Positions 16,283 to 23,478 of a DNA stretch of 64,000 nucleotides are shown here, piece after piece. Positions within the stretch are counted from its first letter, which is position 1; every line of letters starts with the position of its first letter. Under the pieces are notes generated by a model. It searched no databases. It was not told the origin of the DNA and saw only the letters and a program-made list of their open reading frames with translations. A program made the translations under genes and the position numbers. This DNA comes from an uncultured Oscillospiraceae bacterium (lineage in GTDB: Bacteria > Bacillota > Clostridia > Oscillospirales > Oscillospiraceae): contig CANQBA010000005.1 of assembly GCA_947589545.1 (NCBI GenBank), positions 1 through 64,000 of the forward strand, in the 5' to 3' direction.

Positions 16283-16900
16283 GTGTTAGATAAAACGGGA
16301 TTTGACCTGTGGGCGGATGACTACGACAAGGCGGTGGGCGTTTCCGACGTGGAAAACACCTATCCCTTTGCCGGGTACAAGGAGGTGCTGGGGCGCATCT
16401 TTCAGACCGTTTTGGAAAAGCAAAACCCCACGGTACTGGATATCGGCTTTGGCACCGGCACGCTTACGGCGAAATTATATGAGCGCGGCTGTGCGATTTA
16501 CGGACAGGATTTCTCCCCCAGGATGATCGAGCTGGCAAGCGGGAAAATGCCGGAGGCCCAGCTCTATCAGGGGGATTTTACCCGGGGATTGGTTGAGCCC
16601 CTGTATCATCAAAGCTATGATTTCATCGTGGCGACGTACTCCCTGCACCATCTGACAGACGAGCAAAAGGCCGCGTTTCTCCGCACTCTGCGGGACTGCT
16701 TGAAGGAGGACGGGCAAATTCTGATCGGCGACGTCGCCTTTGAGACCCGCGAGGAGCTGGATCGGTGCCGGGAGGCGGCCGGGGACGAATGGGACGACGA
16801 GGAGATCTATTTTGTCGCCGACGAGCTGAAACGCGCGTTTCCGGAGCTTTCCTTTACGCCGGTCTCCTGCTGCGCGGGGATCCTGACGCTGCACCGGTAA
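16283..16900 (+). CDS. class I SAM-dependent methyltransferase
   Basis: The 205-residue protein has the Rossmann methyltransferase motif VLDIGFGTGTLTAKLYERG (motif I), an acidic loop after GQDFSPRM, and IVATYSLHHLTDEQ (post-motif region). It resembles the YrrT-like group of putative small-molecule methyltransferases; the substrate is unknown. GTG start at 16283 with GGGAGG upstream. It lies 34 bases after typA and is followed by a terminator. Confidence 0.85.
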   Translation: MLDKTGFDLWADDYDKAVGVSDVENTYPFAGYKEVLGRIFQTVLEKQNPTVLDIGFGTGTLTAKLYERGCAIYGQDFSPRMIELASGKMPEAQLYQGDFTRGLVEPLYHQSYDFIVATYSLHHLTDEQKAAFLRTLRDCLKEDGQILIGDVAFETREELDRCREAAGDEWDDEEIYFVADELKRAFPELSFTPVSCCAGILTLHR

Positions 16901-16917
16901 TTTAGTAATGAATAAAG

Positions 16918-16954
16918 AAAAGGACGGTATTGCCGAGGCGATACCGTCCTTTTT
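16918..16954. terminator. bidirectional terminator
   Basis: AAAAGGACGGTAT (16918-16930) pairs perfectly with ATACCGTCCTTTT (16941-16953), separated by ten bases and with A/T tracts on both sides, so it can end both the methyltransferase transcript and the opposing rhamnosidase transcript. Confidence 0.85.
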
Positions 16955-16981
16955 GCAGTCCTTTTAGAATTGGGGCCGAGG

Positions 16982-19441
16982 TTACGCTTCCGGGGCTGGC
17001 ATGGGGGCGGGGCGGGTGAAGGCGTGCTTTCCCGCCGGGAGAGTTTGGGAGACGCCGTCCAGCGTAAGCTCCGCCTGGCAGCCTTCCGGGACGGTGAAGG
17101 CAAACCGCACCGTGTCCCCGTCATAGCGCCAGTGGCTCTCCCACACACCCGAGGCGGAATTGTACACGGCGTCCAGGCTTTTGAGCCTGGGATCCGGCGC
17201 GGGGTGGAGCTTCACCCGGCGGAATCCCGCCTCTACCGGCTCTATTCCGGCGGCATAGCGCCAGATCCACTCCACGATGGAGCCGTAGGCGTAGTGGTTC
17301 AGGCTGTTCATGCCCGTGTCGCTCATGTGCCCGTCCGGCATGACGCTGTTCCAGCGTTCCCAGACGGTGGTGGCCCCCATTTTCACCTCATAGAGCCAGC
17401 CGGGAAGCTCCTCGTTCAGCAGCAGATCGTACGCCTTTTCGTGGAGGCCCAGCTCCGAGAGAACGGGGCACAGGAGCGGGGTGCCCACAAAGCCCGTCTG
17501 AAGCTTGCCGCCGGCCCGCCGAAGGCTCTCCAGCAGGCCCTCCGCCGCCCGCTCCCGGTCGGGGTGGAGATCAAAAGCCAGGGTCAGCAGATGCGCCGTC
17601 TGGGTGTCGGCGCGGCACCGCCCGTCCGGGTCGAAATACCTGTCCCGCAGATCCCCGGCGACCCGTTCCGCCAGGGCTTCATAGCGCTCCGCGTCCTCCG
17701 CCTTGCCAAGGCTCCTGGCGGCGGAGGCAGTGAGACGCGCGGAACGGACAAGATAGGCCGAGGCGATGAATCCCGCGTCCGTGCCGCCGCGCCGGTCGTC
17801 CTCGTAGAGGGGCGGATCCATACTGAGCCAGTCGCCGTAGTGGAATTGGGTGAGCCAGGTGCCCTCGCCGTACTTCCGGGCGCAGTAGTCCGTCCACCCG
17901 GCCATGCCCGCGTAGTGGGCCTCCAAAAGCGCCAGATCCCCGGTGAAGGTGTACACCGTCCAGGGGATCACCGTGGCGGCGTCGCCCCAGGCGGCGGAGG
18001 ATTTGCTGAGGCCGAAGGCGGGCACCACCTCGGGCACCGCGCCGCCGCGCTTTGCCTGCTCCAAGTTCATATCCGTCAGATATTTGTGCAGAAAGGCCGC
18101 GCAGTCCGTGAAATAGCAGGCCGTAGGGGCAAAGACCTGGGCGTCGCCCGTCCAGCCCATGCGCTCGTCCCGCTGGGGGCAGTCCGTGGGCACGTCCAGA
18201 TAATTGCCCCACTGGCCCCACAGGGCGTTGAGGATGAGCCTGTTCACCGGCCCGTTTCCCGTGGTCAGCGTGCCGATCCGGGGGATATAGGAGTGAATCA
18301 CCAGGGCCGTGAACTCCTCCGGGGCGATGTCCGCGCCCTCCACCTTTACATACCGGTACCCGAAAAAGGTGAATTTTGGTTCAATGCTATGCTCCTCGCC
18401 GTCGGAGGTCCAGAAATATTCCGCCTTCGCCGAGCGCAGGTTGTCCCGGTAGAAATTCCCGTCCTGCATGTGCTCGCCGAACTGGAGGCGCAGGGTCTGT
18501 CCCCTGGGGATCTGTACCTTCAGGCGGAAAATGCCGGTCATGTTCTGACCGATGTCAAATACCGTCTCCCCGGCGGGGGTGTGGATGACCTCCTTAACGG
18601 GCAGCTCCCGCCACACCTTCACCGGGGGACTGAGGCGCGCCCGGAGCGGGGCTTTCGGGGCCTCCGCCAGGACGGCGGGGACGGGGACCGTCTCCGGAAG
18701 GGTCATATCCACGCGCTCCCCGTCGTAGAGGTTGGAGAAGGTGACGCTGCCGCGGGTGACGGTCCAGCTCTCATCGGTGCCGATGACATCCTCGCTCCCG
18801 CCGGCATAGCGTATCCGCACCTCGGCCAGGAGCTTCCAGTCGTCCCCGTAGAAGCCGCTCTGTCCGGGCTTGGACACAAAGCCGAACCGGCCGGAATACC
18901 AGCCGTGGCCCAGCTCCACCGTGAGAAGGCCGCCGTTTTTGAGGGCGTCGGTCACGTCGTACGTCTGGTACTGGAGCCATTCGTCGTAGTCGTTGCAGAA
19001 GGGGGCGAAGTGCTCGTCTCCCACCCGTTTCCCGTCGATCCGCGCCTCGTAGAGGCCCAGGCCGCAGATGTAGAGCCGCGCGGAGACCACCTGGCCGTGG
19101 ACATTGATTTTCTTGGAAAATATGGGGTGCCGCGCCTCCGCCCGGTCACAGCCGATCCACTGTGCCCGCCAGGGCTCGCCCATTTTGGCCGTCTCGAACC
19201 AATTAACCGGCCCGTCCCCCACCTGCCAATAATACCGCGTCCGGAGTGCCGGCTCAAGCTCCGGCCGGGCGCAGAGGGGATCCGGCGCCGTGCCAACCGA
19301 GTCGTAGACCAGGGTCTCCATAGCCTCGTCCAGGGCGATTCGGAGGCGCCCGTTCCCGCCCTTCCAGGTGAACACGGGGCGCCCCAGGTCAAAGCCCAGG
19401 GGATTTTCCAGATGGTTTACCTTGCAATCGTAGATGTCCAT
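16982..19441 (-). CDS. GH78 alpha-L-rhamnosidase
   Basis: The 819-residue protein has the GH78 order: N-terminal beta domains (NPLGFDLGRPVFTW, SARLYICGLGLYEARIDGKRVG), a concanavalin-like domain, then the (alpha/alpha)6 barrel with DVPTDCPQRDERMGWTGD, where the catalytic acid and its neighbours lie, and a C-terminal beta domain. No signal peptide is visible, so it probably acts in the cytoplasm on imported rhamnosides such as flavonoid glycosides. It stands alone, bounded by terminators, without a transporter or rhamnose catabolic genes beside it. Confidence 0.93.
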   Translation of the reverse strand: MDIYDCKVNHLENPLGFDLGRPVFTWKGGNGRLRIALDEAMETLVYDSVGTAPDPLCARPELEPALRTRYYWQVGDGPVNWFETAKMGEPWRAQWIGCDRAEARHPIFSKKINVHGQVVSARLYICGLGLYEARIDGKRVGDEHFAPFCNDYDEWLQYQTYDVTDALKNGGLLTVELGHGWYSGRFGFVSKPGQSGFYGDDWKLLAEVRIRYAGGSEDVIGTDESWTVTRGSVTFSNLYDGERVDMTLPETVPVPAVLAEAPKAPLRARLSPPVKVWRELPVKEVIHTPAGETVFDIGQNMTGIFRLKVQIPRGQTLRLQFGEHMQDGNFYRDNLRSAKAEYFWTSDGEEHSIEPKFTFFGYRYVKVEGADIAPEEFTALVIHSYIPRIGTLTTGNGPVNRLILNALWGQWGNYLDVPTDCPQRDERMGWTGDAQVFAPTACYFTDCAAFLHKYLTDMNLEQAKRGGAVPEVVPAFGLSKSSAAWGDAATVIPWTVYTFTGDLALLEAHYAGMAGWTDYCARKYGEGTWLTQFHYGDWLSMDPPLYEDDRRGGTDAGFIASAYLVRSARLTASAARSLGKAEDAERYEALAERVAGDLRDRYFDPDGRCRADTQTAHLLTLAFDLHPDRERAAEGLLESLRRAGGKLQTGFVGTPLLCPVLSELGLHEKAYDLLLNEELPGWLYEVKMGATTVWERWNSVMPDGHMSDTGMNSLNHYAYGSIVEWIWRYAAGIEPVEAGFRRVKLHPAPDPRLKSLDAVYNSASGVWESHWRYDGDTVRFAFTVPEGCQAELTLDGVSQTLPAGKHAFTRPAPMPAPEA

Positions 19442-19460
19442 GCGTACCTCCCGTATCGAT

Positions 19461-19492
19461 AAAAAACGAAGAGGGCCGAGCAGGCTCGGCCC
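19461..19492 (-). terminator. terminator after galU
   Basis: On the minus strand GGGCCGAG-CCTG-CTCGGCCC (19492-19473) is followed by TCTTCG and six T (19466-19461), just after the galU stop and before the rhamnosidase start. Confidence 0.8.
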
Positions 19493-19499
19493 CCGTTGT

Positions 19500-20369
19500 T
19501 TAAAGACTTTTCGCCTTGTTTTTGATATACTCTCTCAGCCACGGGGCCGTCTCCTCGTTTTTGAGGGCGAACTCCATGGTAGCCTCCAAAAAGCCCGTCA
19601 GATTGCCTGTGTCGAACCGGCGGCCCTCAAAGTCCACATAGACCATCCGCTCCTGATGGCACAGCGCCGCCAGACCGTCGGTGAGCTGGATCTCCCCGTT
19701 GCGTCCCGGAGGCGTGGAGTCCAGAATGTCGAAGATATCCGGCGTCAGCACATAGCGGCCCAGGATGGCGAAGTTGCTCATGACCTCCTCGGGCTTGGGC
19801 TTCTCGATGATGTGGTGGAGGTCGTAGACCCGGCCCTCCACAGGGGTCAGATCCGTGGTGCAGTAGGCGGGGAGCGCCTGGTCGGAGACGGCCTGGCCGC
19901 CCACGCAGGAGCAGTTATACTTCTCCGCCGCGTCGATCAGCTGCTTTAAGACGGGGGTCTCCGACATCATGATATCGTCGCCCAGCAGAACGGCGAAGGG
20001 CTCGTCCCCCACGAAGCGGCGGGCGCGGGCGATGGCGTGGCCCAGGCCCTTTGTCTCCCGCTGGCGGACGTAGAAGAAGTTGGCCATATCCGCCACCCGG
20101 CGAAGCTCCCGGGCCTGCTCCTCCTTGCCGGAGCGGTAGAGCCGGTGCTCCAGCTCCGGGAAATAGTCGAAATAGTCGTCCATAGCCGATTTGGCCCGGT
20201 TGGTGACGATGAGGATATCCTCGATGCCGGATTCGACGGCCTCCTCGATGATGTATTGCAGGACGGGCTTGTCCACCAGGGGGAGCATCTCCTTGGGGAC
20301 GGTCTTGGTGGCGGGGAGCATACGGGTGCCGAGCCCCGCCGCGGGAATAACGGCTTTTTTGACTTTCAT
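19500..20369 (-). CDS. galU: UTP--glucose-1-phosphate uridylyltransferase
   Basis: The 289-residue nucleotidyltransferase begins MKVKKAVIPAAGLGTRMLPATK, the GalU signature, with the catalytic Lys in LVDKPVLQYIIEEA and the EKPKPEEVMSN segment. It makes UDP-glucose for glycolipid, teichoic acid and capsule synthesis, which fits the LtaS-like enzyme elsewhere in the window. It follows queT by 42 bases with an AGAGG ribosome site, so part of its transcription may come through the queT leader. Confidence 0.95.
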   Translation of the reverse strand: MKVKKAVIPAAGLGTRMLPATKTVPKEMLPLVDKPVLQYIIEEAVESGIEDILIVTNRAKSAMDDYFDYFPELEHRLYRSGKEEQARELRRVADMANFFYVRQRETKGLGHAIARARRFVGDEPFAVLLGDDIMMSETPVLKQLIDAAEKYNCSCVGGQAVSDQALPAYCTTDLTPVEGRVYDLHHIIEKPKPEEVMSNFAILGRYVLTPDIFDILDSTPPGRNGEIQLTDGLAALCHQERMVYVDFEGRRFDTGNLTGFLEATMEFALKNEETAPWLREYIKNKAKSL

Positions 20370-20411
20370 GACGGAAACCTCTCTTTTTGGCGAAAATCTG
20401 TCTTAAAAGGC

Positions 20412-20924
20412 TCAGGCGTGGGCGCTCAGGCGCTTGGCCATACCGCTTTTTTGCAGGGCGTCTACCAGGACGATCCCCGGCAGGAAGCACAGTGCCGCTT
20501 CCGAGCCGGAGACGGTAAGGAGATTGAGCCCCCAGGCGGCCCAGAAGGCGTGGGTGAAGCCCGCCTCGGCGTAGGCGATGACCGCGCTGACGATCAGTCC
20601 GTTGCACACCACCGGCGGGATGGCCGCCGTCCATTTGCTGCGGCATCTGGCGGTCCAGAGGCCGGCCAGGAGGGTGGCCAGGGATCCGAAAACGATGTCC
20701 ACAACGCCGTACTGGCTCAAAAGATTGGTGAGGATGCACCCCACGAACAGGCCCCAGGCCGTCTCCGGGAACAGGAAGGGCAGAACGGTCAGCGCCTCGG
20801 AGAGCCGGAACTGCACCGGCGCGAAGGCCAGGTTGAGGGTGTAGGCCACATAGCTCAGGGCGGTGTACATGGCCGCCGTCACGGCGGCGACGGCAAGCTT
20901 GCGGACGGGGAATTTCTCGGGCAT
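20412..20924 (-). CDS. queT: queuosine-precursor ECF transporter S component
   Basis: The 170-residue protein has five or six membrane helices and the QueT family hallmarks (VAAVTAAMYTALSYV, a VQFRLSEALTVLPFL stretch, a conserved Asn-Leu region in GCILTNLLSQYG). QueT captures preQ1 or a related queuine precursor for import through an energy-coupling-factor transporter whose ATPases are encoded elsewhere. GGAGGTAA lies seven bases before the ATG and is exactly complementary to an upstream leader segment, indicating translational control. queH, also in queuosine metabolism, lies directly upstream. Confidence 0.92.
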   Translation of the reverse strand: MPEKFPVRKLAVAAVTAAMYTALSYVAYTLNLAFAPVQFRLSEALTVLPFLFPETAWGLFVGCILTNLLSQYGVVDIVFGSLATLLAGLWTARCRSKWTAAIPPVVCNGLIVSAVIAYAEAGFTHAFWAAWGLNLLTVSGSEAALCFLPGIVLVDALQKSGMAKRLSAHA

Positions 20925-20930
20925 TTTCAG

Positions 20931-21054
20931 TTACCTCCATTTTTTGTTTTTAGAAGCCGCGGCGGTGACATTTGTTTAAGGTGAGGGGAGTCGAACCCTC
21001 ACCTTACGCGGCTGGACAGGGTGTGGAAACCTGTCGGAGGTATCTTAGCATACC
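20931..21054 (-). promoter_or_regulatory. preQ1-III-like riboswitch candidate before queT
   Basis: Read on the minus strand, the leader holds a 5-bp hairpin GGTAT/ATACC (21054-21039), a GACAGG/CCTGTC hairpin (21035-21015), an outer stem AGCCGCG/CGCGGCT (21013-21007 with 20961-20955) enclosing a perfect 11-bp hairpin (21006-20977), and then the ribosome site. The segment TACCTCC (21042-21036) is complementary to GGAGGTA (20938-20932), so long-range pairing can hide the ribosome site. preQ1-III riboswitches are known upstream of queT in Ruminococcaceae-type bacteria and use such a pseudoknot over the ribosome site. I recall the layout rather than the exact consensus, so the class assignment is provisional. 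Confidence 0.62.
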
Positions 21055-21103
21055 GCGGAGCATTCCGCAAGGGGGTGCGGAGGAAATTAATAAAATATTT
21101 GAA

Positions 21104-21703
21104 TTAATTCCCGGCGGAGTACAGGCATCCGCACCAGCACTGGCGGTAGATGCCGTATTCCCGGCAGAGGCGTATGGAGCGCAGATACCCGTCCCGTTTT
21201 TTGAAGTCCGCCGGCAGCCAGGGGACGCCGCGCCGGGACGCGAGGGCCTCCCCCACGGCGTTGATGAGCGGGGCGTTCTTGTGGGGACTGACGGTGAGGG
21301 TGGTGCAGAAGTAGTCATAGCCGCCCGCCCCGGCGTATGCCGCCGCCGCGCCCAGGCGCAGCTCGAAGCACTTTTCACACCGGGCGCCGCCCTCCGGAGC
21401 CGCCTCCAGGCCCCTGGCGGCCTCGAAAAACGGCGCGGGGTCGTAGGCGGGGATCACCAGCTCCACGTCCTCCATGCCGGAGGCGCGCAGGAGCTTGGGG
21501 AATTCCCCGGCGCGCTTGCGGTACTCCTCCTCCGGGTGGATGTTGGGATTATAGTAGTAGAGCGTCACCTGAAAATGGGGGTAGAGCCGCTCCAGCACGG
21601 AGCTTGCGCAGGGGGCGCAGCAGGCGTGGAGCAGAAGCCGCGGGCGGACGCCCTCCAGGGACGCCAATATGGCCTCCATCTCCCGGTTGTAGTCGCGGAT
21701 CAT
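21104..21703 (-). CDS. queH: epoxyqueuosine reductase QueH
   Basis: The 199-residue protein (DUF208 family) has the early HACCAPC motif and the late YRQCWCGCLYS cysteines that hold iron-sulfur and a second metal in QueH. It performs the last step of queuosine synthesis, reducing epoxyqueuosine in tRNA, in organisms lacking QueG. GGGGGG sits six to seven bases before the ATG. Its stop is followed within 50 bases by the queT leader, so the two genes form a queuosine locus. Confidence 0.92.
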   Translation of the reverse strand: MIRDYNREMEAILASLEGVRPRLLLHACCAPCASSVLERLYPHFQVTLYYYNPNIHPEEEYRKRAGEFPKLLRASGMEDVELVIPAYDPAPFFEAARGLEAAPEGGARCEKCFELRLGAAAAYAGAGGYDYFCTTLTVSPHKNAPLINAVGEALASRRGVPWLPADFKKRDGYLRSIRLCREYGIYRQCWCGCLYSAGN

Positions 21704-21782
21704 TCAAGCCCCCCTTTTTGCCGGTTTTCTCCTATTTTAAGCCCTTGGACCGGAAAATTCAAGGATTTTTGAAAATTTACTC

Positions 21783-21870
21783 TTGACAAATCTTCACTTT
21801 CAGGTATAATTTATAGGCTTGCTGTCAGAAGTCTGGCGGGAGCGACCCTTGCCTCCGATTGCCCGGAGGC
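21783..21870 (+). promoter_or_regulatory. rpsF promoter and leader hairpin
   Basis: TTGACA (21783-21788), 16 bases, TATAAT (21805-21810). In the leader, GCCTCCG-ATTGCC-CGGAGGC (21851-21870) forms a hairpin upstream of AAAGGAGGTG. rpsF leaders in many Firmicutes bind the S6:S18 complex; whether this hairpin carries that site is inference. Confidence 0.65.
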
Positions 21871-21897
21871 CATAAGTCCAAAAGGAGGTGCAAAAGC

Positions 21898-22194
21898 ATG
21901 GCAAAAACCGCGGAAAAGTACGAGCTGCTGTACATCATCGACCCGGATCTCAATGAGGAGGACACCGCCGCCATGGTGGAGAAATTCAAGACCCTCATCG
22001 AGCAGAACGGCACCCTGGGCGAGGTTGAGGAGTGGGGCAAGAGAAAGCTTGCCTATCTCATCAACGACAAGCCCGAGGGCTACTACGTGCTGGTGAAGTT
22101 CACCGCCGCCCCTGAGTTCCCCGCGGAGCTCTACCGCGTTCTCGGCATCACCGAGGGCGTGATGCGTTCCCTTATCACCGTTCAGCCGGAATAA
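21898..22194 (+). CDS. rpsF: 30S ribosomal protein S6
   Basis: This 98-residue protein has the S6 fold signatures (YELLYIIDPDLNEED, GKRKLAYLINDKPEGYY). It binds the 30S platform as a partner of S18, encoded two genes downstream. I chose the ATG at 21898 because AAAGGAGGTG lies eight bases upstream; a longer frame to 21859 has no ribosome site. First gene of the conserved rpsF-ssb-rpsR operon. Confidence 0.97.
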   Translation: MAKTAEKYELLYIIDPDLNEEDTAAMVEKFKTLIEQNGTLGEVEEWGKRKLAYLINDKPEGYYVLVKFTAAPEFPAELYRVLGITEGVMRSLITVQPE

Positions 22195-22206
22195 GGAGGA
22201 ACGGAA

Positions 22207-22719
22207 ATGCTCAACCACATTGTGATCATGGGCCGCCTGACCCGCGACCCGGAGCTGAGACGCACCCAGTCCGGCACGCCGGTGGTATCCTTCTCCCTGG
22301 CCGTTGACCGGGACTTCGCCTCCCGCGAGGGGGGCGAACGCCAGACCGACTTCATCGACGTGGTGGCCTGGCGCAACACCGCTGAGTTCGTCTCCAAGTA
22401 TTTCGCCAAGGGCCGTATGGCCGTGGTGTCCGGCCGTCTCCAGATCCGGGATTGGCAGGACAGGGAGGGCAACAAGCGCCGCAGCGCCGAGGTGGTGGCC
22501 GACAATGTGTATTTCGGCGACTCCAAGCGCGACGGCGACAGTCAGTCCTCCGCCGCCGGCAATTTCAGCCGCGTCTACGACGCCCCCGCCGGCGGAAGCT
22601 ACGGCGGTTCCTCCGGCTACGCCGACCGGGGCAGTTATTCCCCCCAGGGCGGTTACGCCGCGTCCGCCGGCTCCGATTTCGCGGAGCTGTCCGAGGACGA
22701 CGGCGACCTGCCCTTCTGA
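22207..22719 (+). CDS. ssb: single-stranded DNA-binding protein
   Basis: The 170-residue SSB has the N-terminal OB fold (MLNHIVIMGRLTRDPELR, VDRDFASREGG, FIDVVAWRN), a Gly/Ser/Tyr-rich linker (about 110-155) and the acidic tail ending DDGDLPF that recruits repair and replication partners. It lies 12 bases after rpsF with AAGGAGG upstream. Confidence 0.97.
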   Translation: MLNHIVIMGRLTRDPELRRTQSGTPVVSFSLAVDRDFASREGGERQTDFIDVVAWRNTAEFVSKYFAKGRMAVVSGRLQIRDWQDREGNKRRSAEVVADNVYFGDSKRDGDSQSSAAGNFSRVYDAPAGGSYGGSSGYADRGSYSPQGGYAASAGSDFAELSEDDGDLPF

Positions 22720-22768
22720 TTCCAAATCCGAACGCTTTTCATAAACCTTAAAAAAGGAGGTTACGACA

Positions 22769-23023
22769 ATGACTAACGAGAGAGAAGCCCGTCCCGCTCG
22801 TCCCGCCCAGGTGCGCAAGCGCCGCAAGGTCTGCCAGTTCTGCGTGGACAAGTGCCAGTATATCGATTACAAGGACACCGCGAAGCTCCGCCGCTATCTT
22901 TCCGAGCGCAGCAAGATCCTGCCCCGCCGCGCCACCGGCACCTGCGCCATGCATCAGCGCCAGCTGACCACCGCCATCAAGCAGGCCCGCCAGATCGCCC
23001 TGCTGCCCTATGTGACCGACTGA
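22769..23023 (+). CDS. rpsR: 30S ribosomal protein S18
   Basis: The 84-residue protein contains the S18 core ([24 protein letters not shown]) and an upstream zinc-type CQFC...C arrangement (Cys at VCQFCVDKC), which marks the zinc-binding (C+) form. AAAAAGGAGG precedes the ATG. Last gene of the operon, followed by a terminator. Confidence 0.97.
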   Translation: MTNEREARPARPAQVRKRRKVCQFCVDKCQYIDYKDTAKLRRYLSERSKILPRRATGTCAMHQRQLTTAIKQARQIALLPYVTD

Positions 23024-23037
23024 CGTAAATGAAAAAA

Positions 23038-23149
23038 GAGGACGTCCGCAAGGACGTCCTCTCAGTTTGCCCGAAACCCACCCCCGGAGGGGTGGGTTTC
23101 GGCTTGTCAACAAACACCGCCCCAAGCCGAGGGGCGGTGTTTGTCGACA
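23038..23149 (+). terminator. terminator followed by two more long hairpins
   Basis: Three inverted repeats lie in tandem. First, GAGGACGTCC-GCAA-GGACGTCCTC (23038-23061) with TCAGTTT after it is the rpsR terminator. Second, 23071-23102 is a perfect 14-bp stem with a CGGA loop. Third, 23105-23149 is a 19-bp stem with one mismatch around AAGCCGA. The last two exceed what a terminator needs. Confidence 0.75.
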
Positions 23150-23242
23150 GGCTGGGCGTTTCATATTATATGAAAGGCACACACTTCGCCGGGCATTTAG
23201 CGAGCTCGTATTCATATCGACGTTGCTTAACCGCCGATCACA

Positions 23243-23422
23243 TCAGACTTTTTTCTTAAAATAATACTTTCTGCCCTCCTCAGAGATCTCTCGGATAATC
23301 TTACTTGGAAGATAACGCAGAGACATCACCCGCAAAGAATCATTCTGGAAAAACGCTTCCGCGAGGCATTCACGCTGGGGGCAGGATGAATGGTTGAGAT
23401 GCTCACAGGCCGCTTGGATCAA
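23243..23422 (-). pseudogene. C-terminal gene fragment, unknown
   Basis: An open minus-strand frame of 59 codons ends at TGA 23245-23243 and reads CEHLNHSSCPQRECLAEAFF, then a SLRYLPSKIIREISEEGRKY stretch and a KKK tail. It has no ribosome site and a stop lies just upstream, so it is probably the 3' remnant of a lost gene at the edge of the decayed region. The family is not recognised. The rest of 23150-23478 shows nothing else. Confidence 0.35.
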
Positions 23423-23478
23423 TCGTGTTCAGAGTCATTACCGTGAAGAGATTTGTGAACGACATTAGCCGCGCTCCC

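Noticed and set aside
16970..19462. 830-codon plus-strand open frame opposite the rhamnosidase
   Set aside because: Antisense shadow; GH78 motifs on the other strand are unambiguous.
20977..21006. tRNA 3' end (T-arm-like GTTCGACTCCC)
   Set aside because: No acceptor, D or anticodon arms can be drawn around it; the sequence forms a simple 11-bp hairpin within the queT leader.
22556..22680. Gly/Ser/Tyr-rich repeats as tandem repeat DNA
   Set aside because: This is the normal low-complexity linker of SSB.
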